Assembly: GCA_023055425.1 (NCBI GenBank)
Contig: JALGPY010000008.1
Location: 12,123,501-12,187,500 of the forward strand
Source: Linanthus parryae
Lineage: Eukaryota; Streptophyta; Magnoliopsida; Ericales; Polemoniaceae
Direction of reading: 5' to 3'
DNA length: 64,000 nucleotides
Positions 57,253 through 64,000 of this stretch are shown piece by piece. Position numbers and translations under genes: made by a program. Each line of letters opens with the position of its first letter. Position 1 is the stretch's first letter. The notes beneath the pieces were generated by a model. That model saw nothing but the letters and a program-made list of their open reading frames with translations, ran no database searches and was not told where the DNA came from.

Positions 57253-58689
57253 TGTTGAGTTTTGACGTAGGTAACGCAGCGAAATAACAAAAATTTAATC
57301 CTACTCAAAGCCTACCAAGGATCACAGGAAGAGACATCATAACATGATAAGGGACATAGTAATTGTGTACCTTTTGGTTTGAGAGATCACACGAAGAATG
57401 GTGTCCTCGTCTCTACGGTTGATCCACGTCTAGAGGTGAGATCTAGATTCTTTCTTCTCAAGTGCTAGCTTGGACCGGAGGAAGAGGGAAGAACGAATCA
57501 AACAACCAAAGGGAAGAAGAGAGGGTTCGGCCCTCTCTCTTTGCCGACGGGAAGGGGGGCGGACGGCTAAGGGCTTCGGCCTCTAGCTTGTTGTTGCTCT
57601 CTCTCTTGCTCTCTCCCACTCTCTTTTGTTATGTCTAATAACATTAACATTAAGTGGAAAGGAAGCTAGAGCCTCCTTTATATAGTCCAACAACTCCTTG
57701 TTAACTACATAAATGTCCCTCCTAGTTCTACATGAACTTGGAATAGTCCCTTCCTTGCAAATTAGTCCTACTAAGTTTGCAAGGTGTCGCATAATGATCC
57801 TTCTTATTAATTAATCAAATTAATTAATCCCAAATCTAGTTCTACTCTGTTTCACGTGTGACCCCATAGGTTTCTACTTAGTTGGTAGTAATTTATTACT
57901 AACATGGAGCGGTGTCTAGCAACACATCCATGACACCCAACTAATTGAAATAGTCAGTGATCCCGACAAACCTCTTGTGCCCAATATCTCATATTGCACT
58001 ATCCCTTTGTCTCCATATCCGGATTGGACACGAGACATAAATAGTCACACTCGTATATCCAATCCATAGTTCCTCGATCCTGAGAATATGCTTATGCAAG
58101 CAGATAACATCAATATCTCCATATTGATTTATCTGAGTCCGGCCAGACATTCAATAAGCCTAATCCCTCGAGTGGTCGTGGATATTTACTCCCATTATGT
58201 GGGAGGGACAAATCCTCTCTACATCACTACGATCTCTAAGCTTGCTTCCTACCATGCCCGATAACTACCTTTCTGATTACCCACTTACAGTGTAACGTTT
58301 GATAACATCAAAGCACGATATTTCACAACTAGAGTATCTAGTGACTTCAAGTCTTAAGGATTGCAATTATATAAGCACTACGAGAAGCGATTGTGACTTA
58401 ACATAATCTAATGTATCCTTCTCCTTGTGGGTCAATCCAACATGCCATTACTCCTAATGCATACCCATGTGTTAGACTTGATATCTCCATATCAATGTAC
58501 ACACATACTAGTTTATATTTGATCGTCCTATTAATCAATATAGTGGACTAGGGATATTTAAGATAAACAACACATTGTATCTAAGGACTTCATTATATTA
58601 AATATCACAATATATAATAAATTAATATTCTAGCCAATAACAATGTTCAAACTAAATATTAGATCGCCTCTAGGGCATCTATTCCAACA
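57253..58689 (-). repeat. 5' LTR of copia element 2
   Basis: 1437 bp. On the minus strand it starts TGTTGGAATAGATGCCCTAG at 58689 and ends ...CTCAACA at 57253, next to the primer binding site. The partner LTR is not in the window. Confidence 0.88.
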
Positions 58690-60044
58690 GCGACTATGCA
58701 AGACGTCTTGGTGAAGGCGTATGATCGAACAGGAGAAGCAACAGCGCAAGGAGAGCACTCAGGGTTGGCATGGAGAAACACGTAGTTGACGTGTGAGGAC
58801 GCTGAAGCATGGAAATAGTGCAGGCTATACAGAAGTTGTAGGTTGTTCGAGACGGTTCTCAAGTGACGAGAACGGTGATGAAGAAAATTACTGTAGTAGT
58901 GAAGAGGAAGGGAGTCTATTTTGCACTTGACGTGGTTGGTGGTGAACTCTCTAGTGATGAGCTAGCTCGGGGAGAGATGGAGCCACACTACTCCCCAAAG
59001 TAGAAGACTTTGGGACGCACCTGTGTTGGAGGTTCGAGGCGGCACCCTAGGAGGGGGTGCAGAGCATCTTTGTGAAGATGCGATGGCGGTCCATGCATGT
59101 GGAGCATGGTGGATGCAGCGAAGTCTACATCAACAACGGAGAGCTCCGGGATGGCTAAGGAATTCGCAGGGTGGTTGCAGAATTCAAGCCAAGGTGGAGT
59201 CTGTTAGGTTTTGTCTTGATTCTGCTGATTTGGAAATATTAGGAAATCATTGTTTTTGGAAACTAGTAGAAATATGAAATCTACTAGTATTCCTAATTGG
59301 GGTTATTTCCTAATATTGGTTCTATTAGGATTACTTGGAGAGCAAGTCGGTGTGCCCTCTTTATAGGCGACTCTAAAAGAAGTTCTAATTGAGGAAAGGA
59401 GAGGAGCGATGAGAGAGAATATGGTGAGATATCTTTGAGCGGATGTGTGAGATTAGGGTTTCATAGATGTAATCTACGAGGATGAGAGTACCGCGTCGAC
59501 ATAGTCCGCGGATTGAGCTGTCTCTCCCCTGCGATGTATTCCCTCATTGATATAGTGAAATTCTCCTCCTCCTGTGGATGTAGGCGGTTTGGCCGAACCA
59601 CGTTAAATTCTTGTGTTGTCGTTCTTCTTATCCTATATGGCGTGTGTTAACTGTGTGACCGTGTGGCGTGTTTTTTGCTTCCATTGCGTCGGGAATTCGG
59701 ACGGACGAATAATTCCCAACAGATTGTTCGCGACAACGACGAAGTTTCAGGAACTAATTCCGGGTAATTTGTTAACAATTTGTTTGCTTAGTTTCCGTCT
59801 AGCAGCGAGGGTTGTTTTACCCGTTTATTAGTTTCTAGCTTTTTTACCCACATTCGTTGTGGAAGATTTGTTTACCCGTTGTAATCGTTATAGTGGAAGT
59901 TTTGTGGGTCGTTTTGTCCCTCTCGCTTAGAGGGTTTTTCCCACGTTAATTCTTGTGTTCTATATCATCTACTTTTCCGCACTTGTTCGTATTGACATTG
60001 TTTTCGCATTCTAGTCCGTGTTATTCAGCCCCGTGACCCAACAT
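58690..60044 (+). mobile_element. Copia-like 3' remnant with LTR (element 3)
   Basis: 58690-59198 is non-coding and G-rich, ending 'gccaaggtggagtc' directly before TGTTAGGTTTTG at 59199, the usual purine tract and LTR start. The sequence then has the hallmark 'ccgaaccacgttaa' region (59596) and possible LTR ends ...CCCAACA at 59721 or 60044. Host array sequence resumes by 60050. Which CA end is real is unclear because no primer binding site follows 59721. Confidence 0.55.
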
Positions 60045-61440
60045 TCTATTGTTTACGTTACAACCTTTTTCGTTATCCATGTCCTAGGAGTGAAACTAAT
60101 TTACTATTTGAAAAAACAAGCCGATTGTTAGTTAATGTTCTGAGTCTCACAAGGTAAACAGTACCACCACATGACGGAGACACCATCTAACACTATAATA
60201 TATCTTCTTCTTCATCTTTATATTAAACATACATCTTATATGTATACAAAAAAAAAGATGCAATTTTCCATTACACACCTAAAAGTAGTTATGTTCAAAG
60301 CAAAGATAGAAGTTAAAAGTTTATGCTAAAATGATTTTGATGGCTAGCATTCCTCTTTTCATAGCTAGTATTATTCTTTGTTAAGTTAAACATATTCCAA
60401 TGCGATATATTCGATCACATTATTGCTTGGGCATATTGATCCACTTTCATTTTGATAAATTCTTCTTGTATAATGCTCCTTTTTTTGTGCTTTGTATCCT
60501 GTTTCTATGTTATTGCACATTCCTGCAATTTTAGTCTCCTTTTGCATCTTTTCTTCTTATAATACTCCCTCCGTCTCATAATAAGTGAAACACTGTTCTG
60601 TTTTGGCACGTCCTGAAATAATTATTTACTTTAATTTTTATGTTTGGAAACATATACATGGACAAGAATCTGAAAAATTAAGTATTGATGATAGTGCCAA
60701 GGTTTTAAAAATGAGAGAAAAACTTTTTCTTCATCCTTGCTGATCGGACTGAGACTAATTTACTGTTTGGAAGAACAAGTCTGTTGTGAGTTAGGGTTCT
60801 GAGTCTCACAAGTGAAAGTGTATCGCCACATAACAGAGACTCCATCTAACACTGTAGTATATCTTGTTCTTCATCTATATATTAAATATATTAAATATAT
60901 ATTATATGTATAGTAAAAGAAATATGCGATAAATATTTTGAACTCAAAGATAGAACATAGCTAAAACTTACTCTAAAATGATTTTGATTGCTAGTATTCT
61001 TTTTCAAAGTTAAACATACTCCCGTGTGATATGTTCGATCACATTATTTTGAGCATATTGATCCACTCTCTCTCTCTCTCACACATACACACACATATAC
61101 ACATATAAATATGTATATATATATAGAGAGATAGAGAAAGTGTCTTACAGCTTTCATATAATTTTGTATTAACAATCATATATAATAAAGATGTTTGTAA
61201 GATTACTGCGTTTTTTGTTCAAAATTTACGGGCGTTGTTAGGTATTAAGCTTACAAAATGCATACCATACTACACTTTTCTAACTGCCTTACAGTTCCCA
61301 TATAATTGTGTATAAATGTATTTTGCTACACCATAGCATCTTTGGAAGTATTGAGCTTAATGTTTGTATATCTTTTAATAAAGGAATTTTAAATCTACTT
61401 TGCACAGTAAGTTTGTATTAAGAAATTAAATTATACATAA

Positions 61441-61524
61441 ACATACATACATACATACATACATACATACATACATACATACATACATACATACATACAT
61501 ACATACATACATACATACATACAT
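61441..61524 (+). repeat. (ACAT)21 microsatellite
   Basis: 84 bp of uninterrupted ACAT. The paralogous place near 23260 has two or three such units followed by CA repeats. Confidence 0.95.
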
Positions 61525-61759
61525 CGTGCTAGTTTATTTAGTTAAGAGTTTTTCTGCGTGTATGTGTTTTCAAATATTTGTTGGCTGGCTAATACAAGTT
61601 AAATCATAGACAAATAAAAAAGAGGAAGTAAAGTTCAAACAAACAATATAGCTTAAGCAAGGAGACAATCTAAAAGTACCAGCCATTTTTAAGTCAGTGC
61701 ACACGTACCGAGATCACATCTAGCATATTCTACTTTTATCTATGTTTCTTCTCCAAGTC

Positions 61760-61965
61760 ACTGTTTTGACTTTTACCATTATCCACTTTGACCCAGTGAT
61801 TTGGATGGTAGACCGATGCAATTTTTGATAATCATTTCATGGTGGTTTAGAGTTAAAGCTGCTCTACAACACGGTGAAAAAATTATCAAAAAAGTGCATA
61901 GTTTTGCAATCCAAACCACCCAGTAAAAGTGATCCAGATACGAGTCAAGATGTCAAACTTACGTC
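61760..61965. mobile_element. FB-family MITE
   Basis: Paralogue of 23535-23735, with arms 'tttgacccagtgatttggat' and 'ccaaaccacccagtaaaagt'. Confidence 0.68.
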
Positions 61966-62764
61966 TTAAAGAAGAAATAGAGGTAGTACTACGGTTGTAA
62001 AATTTGATAATTGCATATTGAAAATTTATGCAAGTAGTACTAAGAGTTCATATGGGAGCAGTTATGAAAAACAGAAAACTGAGTGAATTGTTTTTCAATA
62101 GTTGCTTCACTAAAACAATAGAATAAAAAATAGGTTTATTTTTCCAAATAATAAAAAATAGGTAGAAAAGCAACGAAACAAATATTGACAAGTGCCCATC
62201 TGAGTCACTTGTTGAATACGAATACGACTATTGATGTCCATTTGTTTAGATACTGTTATGAATTTGAGTAAAATCTAATGGGTTTGCAAATTATGGTTAT
62301 AATTTGAAGTAAAGTTCAAATAAAAGTACAACTTTAACAAATACGATCTTCATGTTTCAACCTATTTTAAGTCAGTGGACAAATACCAATGTCACATCTA
62401 GCATATTCTATTCTACGGCTGTATAATTTGATAATTGCATGTTGATAGTTTATGCAAGTAGTCAAACTCCTAAACATTCACAGCTATGGGACAATTAAAT
62501 CATGACAAGATACTACCACTAGCATAAACTATCAATATGTAATTATTAAATTTTACAACCGCAGTAGTGTCCGCATGGCTTGGCTCTTACAAGAAATGAT
62601 AGTGGAGTGAGAGGACATGAATTTCCCTGACTTGGCTTGAGAAGATTGTTGAGGGGGAGAATCTGTAAAAAAATAAAAAAACATCTGCTTATGTCTCCCT
62701 CTCTCTCCGTTTTATCTAATAGGTATGAAAATTACCTACCACTCCGTCCTAGCTGAAATGCTCC

Positions 62765-62970
62765 ATTTGACTTTACACCCGTAATTGGGTCACTTTGACC
62801 CGGTGATTTGGATCGCAAAACGATACAATTTTTGATAAATTTTTATGGTATATAGAATAAGAGTTACTCTACAACGTTATGAAAAAATTATTTTAAAATT
62901 GTAATATTTTACTACCCAAATTATCGGGTCAAAGTGACTCAATGAATAGTGTTAAAAGTAAAATGGTGCA
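62765..62970. mobile_element. FB-family MITE
   Basis: Paralogue of 24985-25190. Arms contain 'gggtcactttgacccggtga' and 'atcgggtcaaagtgactcaa'. Confidence 0.68.
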
Positions 62971-63005
62971 AAATGTGAGACAGAGTGGTAATAGGTATGA
63001 AAATG

Positions 63006-64000
63006 GTGCAAAAATGACTCAATCAAAGGATTGTTCCAGCTAGTTAATTATCACTGCAGTCAAATGCTTATTATGATACAAACAGTTGTTTGTCAGTGAT
63101 CAATTCCTCTTCCAATATTATAGTTTGAGTTTCCAGTATTTGTGAATATTTAATGCTTACTGCTGTTATGGATAAATATTCTCAAATTCCGAAACTGGAA
63201 AAGTACAATGTTGTGGGCTACAAAAAAGGCACACCGAAATTGAGATATCCTATTACTACTTGAGGAAAAGCTGAAATAACTGAAGTTCTAGCATACCTAT
63301 TTTCCCTGAAATCTTACCCTTCCCCTAAGGACGTGGATGACAATTATCATTGTTCAAATATTGCATTAGTTAGTTCAAGTTATCAACTGTGTAGCAGGCC
63401 ACACAATTTCATGAAATGAACAATGAAACGGAATATAGACAATGGGGAAAGAGAATAGTTGAGCGATTTAGTCAAAGAATTGGTTACCTTTGCTCAATAC
63501 ACAATGGGGCGGAAGTGAAGAGTAGACAAATCGTGACCTTGTTCAATCAACGTGGATTCGAAAAATCGATAAGGGCTTCATCGTTTGGCAAGATATCGTA
63601 AGCTGTTTTTTTTTATGGGATAAAGTTTAGTACAGAAAAGAGATGGACTCTAAGAACACAGTGATAGACGACAAATGGAGTACTGACCGCGGAAATAAGC
63701 AACTGATGGAGAGACGATGAAGCGATTCATCTTCTCCCTTTTTTACCATAGGGTTGTGTGTACGCATTGAATAATGAATTGAATAATAGCAATTGCACCC
63801 TCTTTAAAAAAAAGCAATTGCACCCCCACCAAATTATATTACATTTAATTTGCATATTTAGACAGTATTTACTATTGAATTATTGCACTTGTACCCTACT
63901 GAGTTACGTGGCATCTAAACCACATGGGAAGCTTTGATTCGTCTATAAAAGCCAACTGTAATGACACATGACATATAAAGAGTGAGTTTAGACTTACCTC
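63006..64000. other. Unrecognised sequence at the right edge
   Basis: Less AT-rich than the array. The 61-residue open frame at 63416-63601 (+) starts 'MNNETEYRQWGK' and shows no known family. No repeat or RNA gene was seen. Confidence 0.35.

Larger units (their letters stand above)
60050..63005 (+). repeat. Array segment, second copy of 21895-25215
   Basis: Same order: monomer 60060-60450, Stowaway left half, monomer 60740-61080, microsatellite, FB MITE, 'gagttc' join (site empty for the Tourist MITE at 23817), inverted-duplication material and a second FB MITE. Its left edge is a retroelement junction. Confidence 0.85.

Noticed and set aside
1..64000. tRNA genes
   Set aside because: No GGTTCGAATCC-type B box with a matching A box and acceptor stem was found by eye. 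A covariance-model scan would settle it.

Overview
This is nuclear DNA from a flowering plant, most likely a eudicot. It is AT-rich and gene-poor, full of plant transposons (MULEs, hAT, Helitron, Stowaway and Tourist MITEs, Ty1/copia, Ty3/gypsy chromovirus). It carries one intact host gene with a plant-type TATA box, plus relics of two conserved plant genes (NPC1 and a PP2C). The species cannot be named from the sequence. No tRNA, rRNA or CRISPR was seen.

Layout. 1-3800: AT-rich degenerate tandem repeats, a Helitron 3' end and a 1.09-kb MULE with a perfect 9-bp target duplication. 3790-26340: a degenerate tandem array of multi-kilobase host units. Each unit holds fold-back MITEs, about 300-bp monomers with a conserved inverted repeat, and Stowaway ends. 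The only intact gene lies here: a single-exon reverse-strand gene at 11820-13247 encoding two amaranthin-type lectin domains fused to an aerolysin-like pore-forming module. A second copy of its 3' region survives at 3790-4366 but the coding region is gone, and the break runs straight into a 149-bp-arm palindrome. Segment 4517-9645 is duplicated at 16547-20584; after insertions are subtracted, both copies are about 3.56 kb.

26350-36050: short tandem repeats, an isolated NPC1 exon relic, more monomers, a complete Stowaway element, a local duplication (30055-30680 and 32745-33370), a second MULE family and several MITEs with intact target duplications. 36050-40330: mostly unrecognised, with two spliceable PP2C exons on the minus strand.

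40330-60044: a nested retroelement and transposon cluster. A copia element lies next to the PP2C relic. A hAT element interrupts its RNase H. A chromovirus with 2.28-kb LTRs interrupts the hAT transposase between two adjacent codons. To the right lie an unclassified LTR-like block, a second copia (gag-protease, PBS, 1.44-kb LTR, minus strand) and a third copia-like LTR. 60050-63005: the host array resumes as a second copy of 21895-25215. 63006-64000: nothing recognised.

How it fits together. The host story is a lectin/pore-former locus that was tandemly duplicated and then reshaped. One gene copy survives and one was destroyed by what looks like microhomology-mediated template switching. Later transposons inserted differently into paralogous segments, which gives clean empty-site comparisons. 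All other protein-coding traces are broken transposon or gene remnants. Alignments and identities were made by eye.
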